Shown here piece after piece: positions 1-7,341 of a stretch of DNA of 9,309 bases. Numbering within the stretch: the first letter of the stretch is position 1; each line of letters begins with the position of its first letter. The notes beneath the pieces are model-generated. The model did no database searches and was not told the origin of the DNA. It saw only the letters and a list, made by a program, of their open reading frames with translations. Source of the DNA: DASQGA01 sp035535315 (GTDB taxonomy: Bacteria; Actinomycetota; Thermoleophilia; Gaiellales; Gaiellaceae); the NCBI GenBank assembly GCA_035535315.1, contig DATLQD010000043.1, positions 1 through 9,309 on the forward strand, given 5' to 3'. A program made the position numbers and the translations under genes.

Positions 1-731
1 AGCTGCGCGAGCTGATCGAGCCCGGGTACGTGGGCCCGCTCGCCTGGCGCCGTCAGGTGGAGGATTGGCGTGCGGCCTTCCCGTACCGCTACGACCGCGA
101 CGGCGAGTTCCTCAAGCCGCAGGCCGTGATCGAGACGCTCCGCGACCTGACCGCCGAACGGGACGACGTCGTCTGGACGACAGGAGTCGGCCAGCATCAG
201 ATGTGGGCGATGCAGTACCTCGTGTGTGACCAGCCGCGCTCGTTCGTGACCTCGGGCGGGCTCGGGACGATGGGCTACGGCGTCCCGGCTGCGATCGGCG
301 CCAAGGCCGCCCGCCCCGACGCCACAGTCATCTGCGTCGACGGTGACGGCTGCTTCCAGATGACCTGTCAGGAGCTCGCAACGGCAGCCCTCGAAGGGCT
401 CCCGATCGTGACCGTGGTCGTGAACAATGGCTGGCTCGGGATGGTGCGGCAGTGGCAGGAGATGTTCTACGCCGAGCGCTTCGCACAGACCCACCTGACC
501 CATCAGGTCCCCGACTACGCGATGCTTGCGGAGGCCTACGGATGCGCCGGGTTCACCGTCGATTCGGAGGACCGGCTCGAGGAGACCCTGGACGAGGCAC
601 TCACCTGTGGACGGGCCGCCGTCGTCGATGCTCGGTGCGACCCGGAGGAGAAGTGCTTCCCCATGATCCCCGCAGGCGCCGCCGCGATCGACATCCTCGA
701 GTACCCCGAGGGTGAGACGGTCGACGCGTGA
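1..731 (+). CDS. ilvB: Acetolactate synthase large subunit, C-terminal part (5' end outside window)
   Basis: Catalytic subunit of acetohydroxyacid synthase (ThDP, Mg2+ and FAD dependent), first common step of valine, leucine and isoleucine synthesis; condenses pyruvate with pyruvate or 2-ketobutyrate. The reading frame is open from base 3, so only the last ~242 residues are seen: the end of the middle domain and the whole C-terminal ThDP-binding domain. The ThDP/Mg motif GDG (342-350) is followed after 24 residues by NN (423-428), then WLGMVRQWQEMFY, the stretch that carries the conserved Trp of the herbicide site in this family. The C-terminal FPMIPAGAA resembles the usual end of the family. 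The GTG at 30 is internal to the domain and not a real start. The stop overlaps the ilvN start by 4 bases. Other ThDP enzymes are possible in principle, but the ilvN neighbour settles the assignment. Confidence 0.95.
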   Translation, partial: LRELIEPGYVGPLAWRRQVEDWRAAFPYRYDRDGEFLKPQAVIETLRDLTAERDDVVWTTGVGQHQMWAMQYLVCDQPRSFVTSGGLGTMGYGVPAAIGAKAARPDATVICVDGDGCFQMTCQELATAALEGLPIVTVVVNNGWLGMVRQWQEMFYAERFAQTHLTHQVPDYAMLAEAYGCAGFTVDSEDRLEETLDEALTCGRAAVVDARCDPEEKCFPMIPAGAAAIDILEYPEGETVDA

Positions 732-1240
732 CCCATACTCTCTCCGTCCTTCTCGAGAACAAGCCCGGCGCGCTCGCCAGGGTGTCGAACATGTTCGCCC
801 GTCGCGGGTTCAACATCGAGAGCCTCGCTGTCGGGCCGACCGAGCGGCCGGACGTCTCCCGGATCACGCTCCGTGTCGAGTGCGACCAACACTCGCTGGA
901 GCAAATCGAGAAGCAGATGCACAAGCTCGTCAACGTCCTCCGGGTCTCCGAGCTCGAGCCGGGGGAGACCGTCGAGCGTGAGCTGGCTCTGATCAAGGTG
1001 GCGGTCACGCCGGAGCGCCGGCCCGAGTTGCTGGCGGTTGCCGACACGTTCAAGGCGCACGTGGCCGACCTCGGCCCCGAGGCGATGATCTTCGAGCTGG
1101 TCGGCCCGCCCGATGTCCTCGACTCCTTCGAGGAGCTCGTCAGGCCCTACGGGGTCAAGGAACTCGTCCGTACGGGCCGAATTGCCTTGCCGCGCGCAGC
1201 GAGCCGCCGCACCCCTCGTCCTCAGCATGTCCTCCGGTAG
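728..1240 (+). CDS. ilvN: Acetolactate synthase small (regulatory) subunit
   Basis: Regulatory partner of IlvB; it stimulates the catalytic subunit and in this family confers feedback inhibition by branched-chain amino acids. The 170-residue product begins THTLSVLLENKPGALARV, the classic ACT-domain opening, with GFNIESLAVGPTE following (residues ~2-75). The second half (residues ~80-160, with FKAHVADLGPEAMIFELVG) is the usual C-terminal domain, ending in ELVRTGRIAL. About a dozen extra basic residues follow that point (ASRRTPRPQHVLR), slightly longer than many homologues. The GTG start at 728 lies in GTGA, overlapping the ilvB stop, and only a weak GAGGGTGA lies upstream, so translation is probably coupled to ilvB. 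Confidence 0.96.
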   Translation: MTHTLSVLLENKPGALARVSNMFARRGFNIESLAVGPTERPDVSRITLRVECDQHSLEQIEKQMHKLVNVLRVSELEPGETVERELALIKVAVTPERRPELLAVADTFKAHVADLGPEAMIFELVGPPDVLDSFEELVRPYGVKELVRTGRIALPRAASRRTPRPQHVLR

Positions 1241-1283
1241 ATGATTCCCCGCGTGCGCGCCAATTACTGACGAACCATCTAAG

Positions 1284-1289
1284 AAAGGA
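1284..1289 (+). promoter_or_regulatory. Ribosome binding site of ilvC
   Basis: AAAGGA lies 6 bases before the ATG at 1296. It is one of the few clear Shine-Dalgarno sequences in the cluster and supports independent initiation of ilvC after the 55-base gap. In the rest of that gap (1241-1283) I see no hairpin followed by a T-run and no convincing promoter. Confidence 0.7.
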
Positions 1290-1295
1290 ACTCTC

Positions 1296-2297
1296 ATGGC
1301 ACAGGTCTACCGCGAAGGCAACCTCGATCTGCTGGACGGGAAGGTAGCCGTCGTCGGCTACGGAAGCCAAGGGCACGCGCACGCCCTCAACCTGCGTGAC
1401 TCCGGCGTGGAGGTGGATGTCGGCCTGCGCGCCGGGAGCGAGTCGTGGGAGAAGGCTGAGGGCGCCGGGCTGACGGTTCGCGAGATCGCCGACGCCGTCC
1501 GAGGCGCGCAACTCGTCGCCGTTCTCGTGCCCGACCACGTCCAGAAGAGCATTTTCGAGGCCGAGGTCGAGCCCAACTTCGAGCCGGGCGCCGCGATTCT
1601 CTTCGCGCACGGGTTCAACATCCACTTCGGCCAGATCGCGCCCGCGGAGGGCCACGATGTGATCATGGTCGCGCCGAAGGGGCCGGGTCACCGTGTCCGG
1701 GAGGTGTTCGAGGCAGGCGGCGGAACGCCGGGGCTCATCGCGGTCGCGCAGGATGCGAGTGGCAACGCTCGCGACCTGGCGCTCGCCTACGGCGCCGCGA
1801 TCGGCTGCGGGCGCGCCGGCATGCTCGAGACGACGTTCGCGGAGGAGACGGAAAGCGACCTCTTCGGCGAGCAGGCAGTCCTCTGTGGGGGCGTCACCGC
1901 CCTCATGCAGGCCGGATTCGAGACGCTCGTGGAGGCCGGCTACCAGCCGGAGATCGCCTACTACGAGTGCATCAACGAGATGAAGCTGATCGTCGACCTG
2001 ATCTACGAAGGCGGTTTCAGCTACATGCGCTACTCGATCTCCGACGTCGCCGAGTACGGCGACCTCACCCGGGGGCCAGTCATGGTCGACGACCACGTGC
2101 GCGCCACGATGCGAAAGCTCCTCGAGGACATTCGCTCGGGTTCCTTCGCCCGCGAGCTGATCGCGGAGGAGGAAGCCGGACGACCGCGGTTCAAGGAGCT
2201 CCGCAAACAGGCTGCGGCTCACCAGGTCGAGGAGGTCGGGCGCGAGCTCCGGAGCCTCATGCAGCGGGAAGGAACCCCGGCGCGTGAGCTCGGTTGA
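1296..2297 (+). CDS. ilvC: Ketol-acid reductoisomerase (class I, short form)
   Basis: Catalyses the Mg2+-dependent alkyl migration and NAD(P)H reduction of acetolactate or acetohydroxybutyrate to the dihydroxy acid. At 333 residues it has the length of the short class I form. The Rossmann motif GYGSQGHAHA sits at ~22-31. The cofactor loop GLRAGSESWEKA carries Arg and Ser residues of the kind that hold the NADPH phosphate, so NADPH use is likely (inference). MVAPKGPGH is the active-site stretch. Metal ligands Asp188 and Glu192 lie in ESDLFGEQ, and the later YECINEMKLIVDLIYEGG supplies the second-subunit acidic residues. The ATG at 1296 has a good ribosome binding site. The last 14 bases overlap hom in another frame. 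Confidence 0.97.
   Translation: MAQVYREGNLDLLDGKVAVVGYGSQGHAHALNLRDSGVEVDVGLRAGSESWEKAEGAGLTVREIADAVRGAQLVAVLVPDHVQKSIFEAEVEPNFEPGAAILFAHGFNIHFGQIAPAEGHDVIMVAPKGPGHRVREVFEAGGGTPGLIAVAQDASGNARDLALAYGAAIGCGRAGMLETTFAEETESDLFGEQAVLCGGVTALMQAGFETLVEAGYQPEIAYYECINEMKLIVDLIYEGGFSYMRYSISDVAEYGDLTRGPVMVDDHVRATMRKLLEDIRSGSFARELIAEEEAGRPRFKELRKQAAAHQVEEVGRELRSLMQREGTPARELG
2266..2274 (+). promoter_or_regulatory. Ribosome binding site of hom, inside ilvC
   Basis: GGGAAGGAA lies 9 bases before the GTG at 2284 and within the ilvC coding sequence. It supports GTG 2284 as the hom start and hence the 14-base gene overlap. Confidence 0.6.
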
Positions 2298-3573
2298 CGT
2301 TCCGGTAGCGCTTCTCGGCTACGGCACCGTCGGCGCCGCCGTCAGCCGCCTTCTCGAGGACAACGCCGACGACATCGAGCGGGCCACCGGGCACCGGCTT
2401 CGCGTGGTGCGGGCGCTCGTGCGCAATCTCGAGAAGGAGCGGGACTTCACCGCGTCACCCGGCGTCCTCACGACGCGGTTTGAAGACGTGCTCGAGGACG
2501 ACTCGATCGCCGTGGTCGCCGAGGTGATGGGCGGCCTCGAGCCCACCGGGGAGTACGTCCTCTCGTTGCTTCGCTCCGGGAAGCCGGTCGTCTCGGCCAA
2601 CAAGCAACTGGTTGCCCGGCGCGGGGCGGAGCTCTTCCACACGGCGTCCGAGGCGGGGGTCCAGCTTCGCTTCGAGGCGTCTGTCTGTGCTGCGATCCCG
2701 GTGATCAAGGTGCTCCGGGAGTCGCTCGTCGTCTCGAACGTCCACCGTGTCCTCGGAATCGTGAACGGGACGACGAACTTCATTCTCACCGAGATGGAGT
2801 CCGGCGCCCCATACGACGAGGCGCTTGCCGAGGCCCAGCGGCTCGGGTACGCCGAGGCCGATCCGACCGAAGACGTCTCCGGGGCGGATGCCGCGGCGAA
2901 GATGGCGATCCTGGCCACGGTTGCTTTCGGCACCCGAGTCGAGCTCGCCGACGTCGCCTACGAGGGCATCGAGAGCATCAGGCCCGAGCACGTAACGGCT
3001 GCGCGCGAGCTCGATACCGTTGTCCGGCTCATCGGCGCCGCCACACTCGTGGATGGCACCGTCGACGTGCGCGTCCATCCGGCGCTGATCGACCGCCACC
3101 ATCCGCTTGCTGCTGTCGAAGGGGCGTTCAATGCGATCATGCTCCAGGGCGACGCCATCCGCGAGATCACGCTCGAGGGCCCCGGGGCCGGTGGCATCGA
3201 GACGGCGTCGGCCGTTGTGGCCGACATGGTCAGCGTCATCGGCACGACCGGCACGGGCTTCCTCCAAAACGACGCCTGCTGGCGCGAGCTCGAGCTGTTG
3301 CCGCCCGGAGAGCTCCGCTCCGCGTTCTACGTCCGGGTGGAGGTCGCGGACCGACCCGGCGTGCTGGCGCACGTCGCCGAGCGCCTCGCGGCCCAGCAAG
3401 TCTCGATCGCGCGCCTCACGCAGCACCTCCTGGACGACGGTGCCGTACTCGACATCGTGACGCACGAGGCCCCCGGCGGAAGGGTGTCTGCCGCACTCGC
3501 CGATGTGGCGACGCTCGACGAGGTGCACGGCCGGCCCGAGGCGATGCGCGTGATCTCTGACCGGGGCGTCTAG
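2284..3573 (+). CDS. hom: Homoserine dehydrogenase with C-terminal ACT domain
   Basis: Reduces aspartate semialdehyde to homoserine, the branch point to threonine, isoleucine and methionine. The 429 residues match the usual monofunctional length. An N-terminal Rossmann motif ALLGYGTVGAAV (~9-20) is followed by SANKQLVARRG with Lys107, then the catalytic domain with LGIVNGTTNFIL and YAEADPTEDVSGADAAAKMAILA; Lys206 is the likely catalytic lysine. The segment usually written VAGGIPI or VAGAIPV reads VCAAIPV here, a small departure. A C-terminal ACT domain (~350-420, FYVRVEVADRPGVLAHVAERLA) suggests allosteric feedback, in this family typically by threonine. No aspartokinase domain is fused. The gene begins inside ilvC and is followed after 18 bases by thrC. 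Confidence 0.96.
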   Translation: MSSVDVPVALLGYGTVGAAVSRLLEDNADDIERATGHRLRVVRALVRNLEKERDFTASPGVLTTRFEDVLEDDSIAVVAEVMGGLEPTGEYVLSLLRSGKPVVSANKQLVARRGAELFHTASEAGVQLRFEASVCAAIPVIKVLRESLVVSNVHRVLGIVNGTTNFILTEMESGAPYDEALAEAQRLGYAEADPTEDVSGADAAAKMAILATVAFGTRVELADVAYEGIESIRPEHVTAARELDTVVRLIGAATLVDGTVDVRVHPALIDRHHPLAAVEGAFNAIMLQGDAIREITLEGPGAGGIETASAVVADMVSVIGTTGTGFLQNDACWRELELLPPGELRSAFYVRVEVADRPGVLAHVAERLAAQQVSIARLTQHLLDDGAVLDIVTHEAPGGRVSAALADVATLDEVHGRPEAMRVISDRGV

Positions 3574-3591
3574 GTCTAGTCTGCAAGCGCG

Positions 3592-4575
3592 TTGACGCTT
3601 CCCCTCTCCGATCGATATCGCGACCGCCTGCCGCTCTCCGACTCGACTCCTCTCGTGTCGCTCGGGGAGGGCTCGACACCGCTTCTGCCGGCGCCCCGCC
3701 TCTCGGAGCGGCTGGGGCTCGACATCCGTCTCAAGTGGGAGGGCGCGAACCCAACCGGCTCCTTCAAGGATCGCGGCATGACGATCGCGATCGCGAAGGC
3801 CCTGGAGGCAGGCGCGGACGCGGTCGTCTGCGCCTCGACCGGGAACACAGCTGCGTCCGCCGCTGCCTACGCGGCCCGGGCGGGGCTCTCCGCGGTCGTC
3901 CTCCAGCCCGTCGGGGCCGTCGCATCGGGAAAGCTGGCGCAAGCGCGGGCGCTGGGTGCAAGGCTGCTCGAGGTGCAGGGCTCCTTCGACGACGCTCTCG
4001 ATTCGGCCCGTGAGCTCGCTGGGCGCGGCACGCACGTGCTCGTGAACTCCCTGAACCCGCATCGCCTCGAGGGCCAGAAGACGGCAGCCTTTGAGATCGC
4101 GGAGGAGCTCGGCGGGCCACCCGACGTGCTCGCGCTCCCCTACGGCGGCGGCGGGAACACCTGCGCCTACGCCAAGGGCTTCGCCGAATGGGGAGCAGGC
4201 GAGCCAAGGCTTCTGGCCGTCCAGTCCGGCGATCGAGCGCAGACCGTAGCCTCCGCAATCCGGATCAGGGAGCCGGTTCACGCCGCCGGTGTGGCGGAGG
4301 CGATCGAGCGCTCTAAAGGAAGCGTGGTCACCGTCTCTGACGACGAGATCCTCGCCGCCTGGCGGTTCCTCGCACGCGAGGAGGGTGTCTTTTGTGAGCC
4401 GGCCTCGGCGGCCGCCCTCGCCGGAGTCGAGGCGTCCGACCTTGCGCCGGGAACGCAAGTCGTGTGCGTGATTACGGGCCACGGCTTGAAGGACCCGGAG
4501 ACCGCCGCTCGGGAGTCTCCGGCGGCCACTGCCGTCTATGCGGACGTCACCTCGATCGCCGAGGCTGCGGCATGA
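3592..4575 (+). CDS. thrC: Threonine synthase (short form, no zinc ribbon)
   Basis: PLP fold-type II enzyme that converts O-phosphohomoserine to threonine and phosphate. The 327-residue product has the actinobacterial/Bacillus-style N-terminus (YRDRLPLSDSTPLVSLGEGSTPLLPAPRL) with no zinc-binding cysteines. NPTGSFKDRG carries the PLP lysine, Lys59; STGNTAASAAAYAARAG is the phosphate-holding loop; PYGGGGNTCAYAKGF is the glycine-rich PLP phosphate site. TTG at 3592 is the only start between the in-frame stop at 3577-3579 and the conserved TPLVSLGEG segment, so it is chosen although no Shine-Dalgarno sequence is visible. The stop TGA overlaps an ATG that opens a 15-codon ORF leading to thrB. A more diverged relative lies at 8372, under different control. 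Confidence 0.93.
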   Translation: MTLPLSDRYRDRLPLSDSTPLVSLGEGSTPLLPAPRLSERLGLDIRLKWEGANPTGSFKDRGMTIAIAKALEAGADAVVCASTGNTAASAAAYAARAGLSAVVLQPVGAVASGKLAQARALGARLLEVQGSFDDALDSARELAGRGTHVLVNSLNPHRLEGQKTAAFEIAEELGGPPDVLALPYGGGGNTCAYAKGFAEWGAGEPRLLAVQSGDRAQTVASAIRIREPVHAAGVAEAIERSKGSVVTVSDDEILAAWRFLAREEGVFCEPASAAALAGVEASDLAPGTQVVCVITGHGLKDPETAARESPAATAVYADVTSIAEAAA

Positions 4576-4619
4576 CCGTCATTCGCCTCCGGCTCGCTCC
4601 TGTTGGGGAAACCCTGTGA
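4572..4619 (+). CDS. Possible 15-codon bridging ORF between thrC and thrB
   Basis: ATG at 4572 opens a frame reading MTVIRLRLAPVGETL that stops at TGA 4617-4619. The start overlaps the thrC stop as ATGA, and the stop overlaps the thrB start as GTGA, so a ribosome could pass from thrC to thrB by two reinitiation steps. GAGG at 4561-4564 lies 7 bases before the ATG. I recognise no peptide family and no run of regulatory codons such as Thr or Ile. It may serve only to couple translation, or arise by chance; function unknown. Confidence 0.35.
   Translation: MTVIRLRLAPVGETL
4605..4609 (+). promoter_or_regulatory. Ribosome binding site of thrB
   Basis: GGGGA lies 6 bases before GTG 4616 and decides the thrB start against the longer open frame that extends back to 4538 within thrC. 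The site also forms part of GGG-GAAA-CCC (4605-4614), a three-pair stem with a GNRA loop, too short to claim as regulatory. Confidence 0.55.
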
Positions 4620-5434
4620 GCATCCACGTGCGCGCCCCCGGGTCGACCGCGAACGTAGGGCCTGGGTTCGATGCGGCCGCGGTCGCCTTCGACCTCTGGA
4701 ACGAGCTCGAAATCTCAGAGGCGAACGGCGCTGCGCCCGACTTCGGCCATCTCGGTGTCCGCGCCTTCGCCCGCGTGACCCCCGCGGAGAACTGGGCATT
4801 CGACTTCACCACCCGGATCCCCCGTGAGCGCGGTCTCGGCTCGAGCGCTGCCGTGATCGCACTCGGCCTCGTGGCTGGCACGCTGGCGGCGGGACGTGAG
4901 CCCGATCCCGAGGAGCTGCTCGCGGTCGGGATGAAGCTCGAGGGCCACCCGGACAACCTCGCCGCGGCGCTGGCGGGCGGCGTGTGCCTCACGTGGTCCG
5001 GGCGCATCGCGCGAATCGCCGACGACGTTCCGGCGGTCCCGATCGCGGTCGTCCCCGAGGAGACGCTCGCCACGTCCACGGCTCGAACCAGCCTTCCGAG
5101 CACCGTTCCACATCGCGACGCCGCCTTCACCGTTGGCCGCGCTGCTCTGCTCGGCGCTGCTCTTGCTTCCGGCTCGGCCGACCTGCTCGCGGCCTCGCTC
5201 GCCGACCGGATCCACGAGCCCTACCGGGTTGCCCGCGCCCCCCTCCTAACGGCCGTTCGCGAACGGCTCCCGAGCGGGGCACTCGGCGTCTCGCTTTCCG
5301 GCTCCGGCCCCTCTGTCGTCGTCTGGGCGCGCCGCGAAGACGCGAAGGCCTGCGAGGCGGAGCTCCGACAGCGCTTCCCGGAGACCGACGTGATGCCGCT
5401 CCGAGTTGCGGCCCAGGGGGCAGGGCGGGTGTGA
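4616..5434 (+). CDS. thrB: Homoserine kinase (GHMP family)
   Basis: Phosphorylates homoserine with ATP to O-phosphohomoserine, the substrate of threonine synthase. The 272-residue product starts VSIHVRAPGSTANVGPGFD, the standard GHMP motif 1 at the N-terminus. The ATP-binding motif RGLGSSAA lies at 72-79 and the C-terminal SGSGPS at 228-233. The frame is open back to 4538, but those residues (RTSPRSPRLRHDRH...) look like read-through of thrC in another frame. GTG 4616 has a ribosome binding site and matches the family N-terminus. Where homologues usually have VFN before SRAALL, this one reads AFTVGRAALL, a mild departure. The stop overlaps the ilvD start as GTGA. Confidence 0.94.
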   Translation: MSIHVRAPGSTANVGPGFDAAAVAFDLWNELEISEANGAAPDFGHLGVRAFARVTPAENWAFDFTTRIPRERGLGSSAAVIALGLVAGTLAAGREPDPEELLAVGMKLEGHPDNLAAALAGGVCLTWSGRIARIADDVPAVPIAVVPEETLATSTARTSLPSTVPHRDAAFTVGRAALLGAALASGSADLLAASLADRIHEPYRVARAPLLTAVRERLPSGALGVSLSGSGPSVVVWARREDAKACEAELRQRFPETDVMPLRVAAQGAGRV

Positions 5435-7140
5435 GCGGGAACCCGTACGATCGCCCATCCGATCCGGCCAAGCGCCACAGCGCCGCGCTCACTGACGGGC
5501 CGGACCGTTCTCCCGCCCGGGCGATGCTCAAGGGGATCGGCTTCACTGACGACGACCTCGCCCGCCCGCTCGTCGGTGTCGCGACGACGTGGATCGAGAC
5601 GATGCCGTGCAACTGGAACCAGCGGGAGCTCGCCCAGGACGTGAAGCGCGGGATCCGCGAGGCCGGCGGGATGCCCGTCGAGTTCAACACGATCTCGGTC
5701 TCGGACGGGGTCTCAATGGGGACCGAGGGCATGCGCGCCTCTCTCGTCTCGCGCGAGGTGATCGCGGACTCGATCGAGCTCGTGGCGCGCGGGCACCTTT
5801 TCGACGGGCTCGTCTGCCTGGTCGGCTGCGACAAGACGATCCCCGCCGCTGTCATGGCGCTCGCACGGCTCGACCTTCCCGGACTCGTCCTCTACAACGG
5901 GTCGATCGCGCCGGGCCGCTTTCGCGGGCGGGACGTCACGATCCAGGACGTCTTCGAGGCGGTCGGAGCCCACGCGGTCGGGAAGATGAGCGGCGCCGAC
6001 GTCCACGAGCTCGAAGGCGCAGCGTGCCCCGGGGCGGGTGCCTGCGGCGGCCAGTTCACGGCGAACACCATGTCGACGGCGCTCGACTTTCTCGGGATCA
6101 GCCCGGCGGGCCTGAACGGCATTCCGGCCCTCGACCCCGCAAAGCACGAAGCCGCGGCCGGGGCTGGCCGCCTTGCGATGAGCCTCGTCCGGGACGACGT
6201 CCGGCCCTCGTCGATCGTCACCCGCGAGGCGCTCGAGAACGCTGCCGCATCCATCGTCGCGACCGGTGGCTCCACGAACGGTGTCCTCCACCTGCTCGCC
6301 ATCGCCCGGGAGCTGGACATTCCCTTGGAGCTGGAGGACTTCGACCGCATCGCCGCCAGGACTCCGATCGTCGCGAGCCTCAAGCCGGGAGGCAGATTCG
6401 TCGCCACCGATATGCACGCGGCCGGCGGCGTCGCGCTCGTCGCCCGCGAGCTCCTGAAGCGCGATCTCGTCCACGCGGACGCACCGAACGTCGACGGACG
6501 CTCGCTTGGCGAGGTGGCGACTGCCGTCATCGAGAATCCAGGCCAGGAGGTCGTCGTCCCGATCGACGACCCGATCAAGACGACGGGCGGCCTCGCGATC
6601 CTGCGCGGGAACCTCGCACCCGAGGGATCGGTGGTGAAGCTCGCGGGCCACGAGCGGCTGCTTCATCGCGGGCCGGCGCGGGTCTTCGACTCCGAGGAGG
6701 ACTGCTTTGCCGCCGTGAAGGCGAGGGGTATCGAGGCGGGCGACGTCGTCGTGATCCGCTACGAGGGCCCAGCGGGAGGTCCCGGCATGCGGGAGATGCT
6801 CCACGTCACGGCGGCGCTCGTCGGCGAGGGTCTCGGCGATTCGGTCGCCCTCGTCACCGACGGGCGGTTCTCGGGCGCCACGCACGGGCTCATGGTCGGC
6901 CACGTGGCGCCAGAGGCGGTTCGGGGCGGCCCGTTAGCAGCGCTCCGCGACGGTGACACGGTCGTCGTGGACGTCGACGGCCGCGAGCTCCGGGTCGAGC
7001 TCTCCGAGGACGAGCTCGAAGCGCGTCTCGCAGGCTGGAAGCCGCCTCCGCTCCGGTACACGCGGGGGGTTTTCGCCAAGTACGCGGCGGAGGTCTCGTC
7101 GGCGAGCGAGGGTGCGATCACGCGCCCACCATGCTCGTAG
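5431..7140 (+). CDS. ilvD: Dihydroxyacid dehydratase
   Basis: Iron-sulfur dehydratase that turns the dihydroxy acids made by IlvC into 2-ketoisovalerate and 2-keto-3-methylvalerate. The 569 residues are a normal length for the family. Cys60 (METMPCNWNQ), Cys133 (LVGCDKTIPA) and Cys205 (CPGAGACGGQFTANTMS) are the three conserved cluster cysteines, consistent with the [2Fe-2S] type. The Lys after Cys-Asp in GCDKT (residue 135) is the residue carbamoylated in studied homologues. TDGRFSGATHG (~476-486) contains the presumed catalytic Ser481. The frame is open back to 4984, but GTG 5431 overlaps the thrB stop by 4 bases and gives the expected N-terminus SGNPYDRPSDPAKRHSAA. AGGGGG at 5415-5420 may be its ribosome binding site. 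It is the last gene of the cluster, 8 bases from the convergent gene. Confidence 0.97.
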   Translation: MSGNPYDRPSDPAKRHSAALTDGPDRSPARAMLKGIGFTDDDLARPLVGVATTWIETMPCNWNQRELAQDVKRGIREAGGMPVEFNTISVSDGVSMGTEGMRASLVSREVIADSIELVARGHLFDGLVCLVGCDKTIPAAVMALARLDLPGLVLYNGSIAPGRFRGRDVTIQDVFEAVGAHAVGKMSGADVHELEGAACPGAGACGGQFTANTMSTALDFLGISPAGLNGIPALDPAKHEAAAGAGRLAMSLVRDDVRPSSIVTREALENAAASIVATGGSTNGVLHLLAIARELDIPLELEDFDRIAARTPIVASLKPGGRFVATDMHAAGGVALVARELLKRDLVHADAPNVDGRSLGEVATAVIENPGQEVVVPIDDPIKTTGGLAILRGNLAPEGSVVKLAGHERLLHRGPARVFDSEEDCFAAVKARGIEAGDVVVIRYEGPAGGPGMREMLHVTAALVGEGLGDSVALVTDGRFSGATHGLMVGHVAPEAVRGGPLAALRDGDTVVVDVDGRELRVELSEDELEARLAGWKPPPLRYTRGVFAKYAAEVSSASEGAITRPPCS

Positions 7141-7148
7141 GCCTCGCG

Positions 7149-7328
7149 CTACGGCTGTACGGGTGGGGTCGGCTGCTCCTCGTCCTGCTCCGGCGCCTCG
7201 CCGTCTTCCTCGGCGGGGGCATTCTCGGCCTCGAGCGCTGCCGCCTCGCCGGCTCGCTTTCGCGCCTCGTCGGCCCGCTTCTCTGCATCTTCGATCTCGC
7301 GGCTCAGCTTGTCGCCGTTGGTTCCCAT
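7149..7328 (-). CDS. Small acidic helix-prone protein downstream of the MscS channel gene
   Basis: A 59-residue protein I do not recognise. From ATG 7328 it begins MGTNGDKLSREIEDAEKRAD and continues with a heptad-like run rich in Glu, Ala, Lys and Arg (residues ~6-36), likely one amphipathic helix or coiled coil. A Glu/Asp/Pro-rich tail (37-59) is probably disordered. No signal peptide or membrane segment is seen. A GTG directly before the ATG could also start it, but GGAGG (complement of 7333-7337) fits the ATG better. Codon third positions are strongly G/C, as in the neighbours, which supports real coding. It lies just after the mscS stop on the same strand, so the two are probably co-transcribed. 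Confidence 0.6.
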   Translation of the reverse strand: MGTNGDKLSREIEDAEKRADEARKRAGEAAALEAENAPAEEDGEAPEQDEEQPTPPVQP

Positions 7329-7332
7329 CACC

Positions 7333-7337
7333 CCTCC
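7333..7337 (-). promoter_or_regulatory. Ribosome binding site of the small acidic protein gene
   Basis: The minus strand reads GGAGG (extended GGAGGGG into the GTG) between the mscS stop codon and the ATG at 7328. It is among the strongest Shine-Dalgarno matches in the window and the main evidence that the small frame is translated. Confidence 0.6.
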
Positions 7338-7341
7338 GTCG

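Noticed and set aside
1241..1270. Nine-codon ORF MIPRVRANY starting directly after the ilvN stop (TAGATG) and ending 25 bases before ilvC.
   Set aside because: It has no ribosome binding site, no enrichment in Ile, Val or Leu codons, and no terminator-like hairpin after it. Unlike the thrC-thrB mini-ORF it does not reach the next start codon. Probably chance.
3554..3592. CTGACC and TAGTCT before thrC considered as a -35/-10 promoter giving a leaderless transcript.
   Set aside because: Spacing is only about 14 bases and both boxes are poor matches, so the support is too weak to list.
2455..4482. 675-residue open frame on the minus strand opposite hom and thrC.
   Set aside because: It lies antisense to two well-recognised genes, shows no domain I know, and has the Arg/Gly/Asp-rich look of a GC-driven antisense frame. 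Other long antisense frames (for example 1155-2222 and 5713-6903) were dropped for the same reason.
4984..5430. The ilvD frame is open far upstream, to GTG 4984, which would add about 149 residues.
   Set aside because: That stretch is thrB in another frame, and its composition (long Arg/Pro/Ser runs) is that of a shadow. GTG 5431 gives the normal N-terminus and overlaps the thrB stop.
7136..7153. Inverted repeat CGTAG...CTACG spanning the two facing stop codons of ilvD and the small acidic protein gene.
   Set aside because: It has only five base pairs, an eight-base loop and no T-run on either side. It partly follows from both genes ending in TAG and is not a credible terminator.
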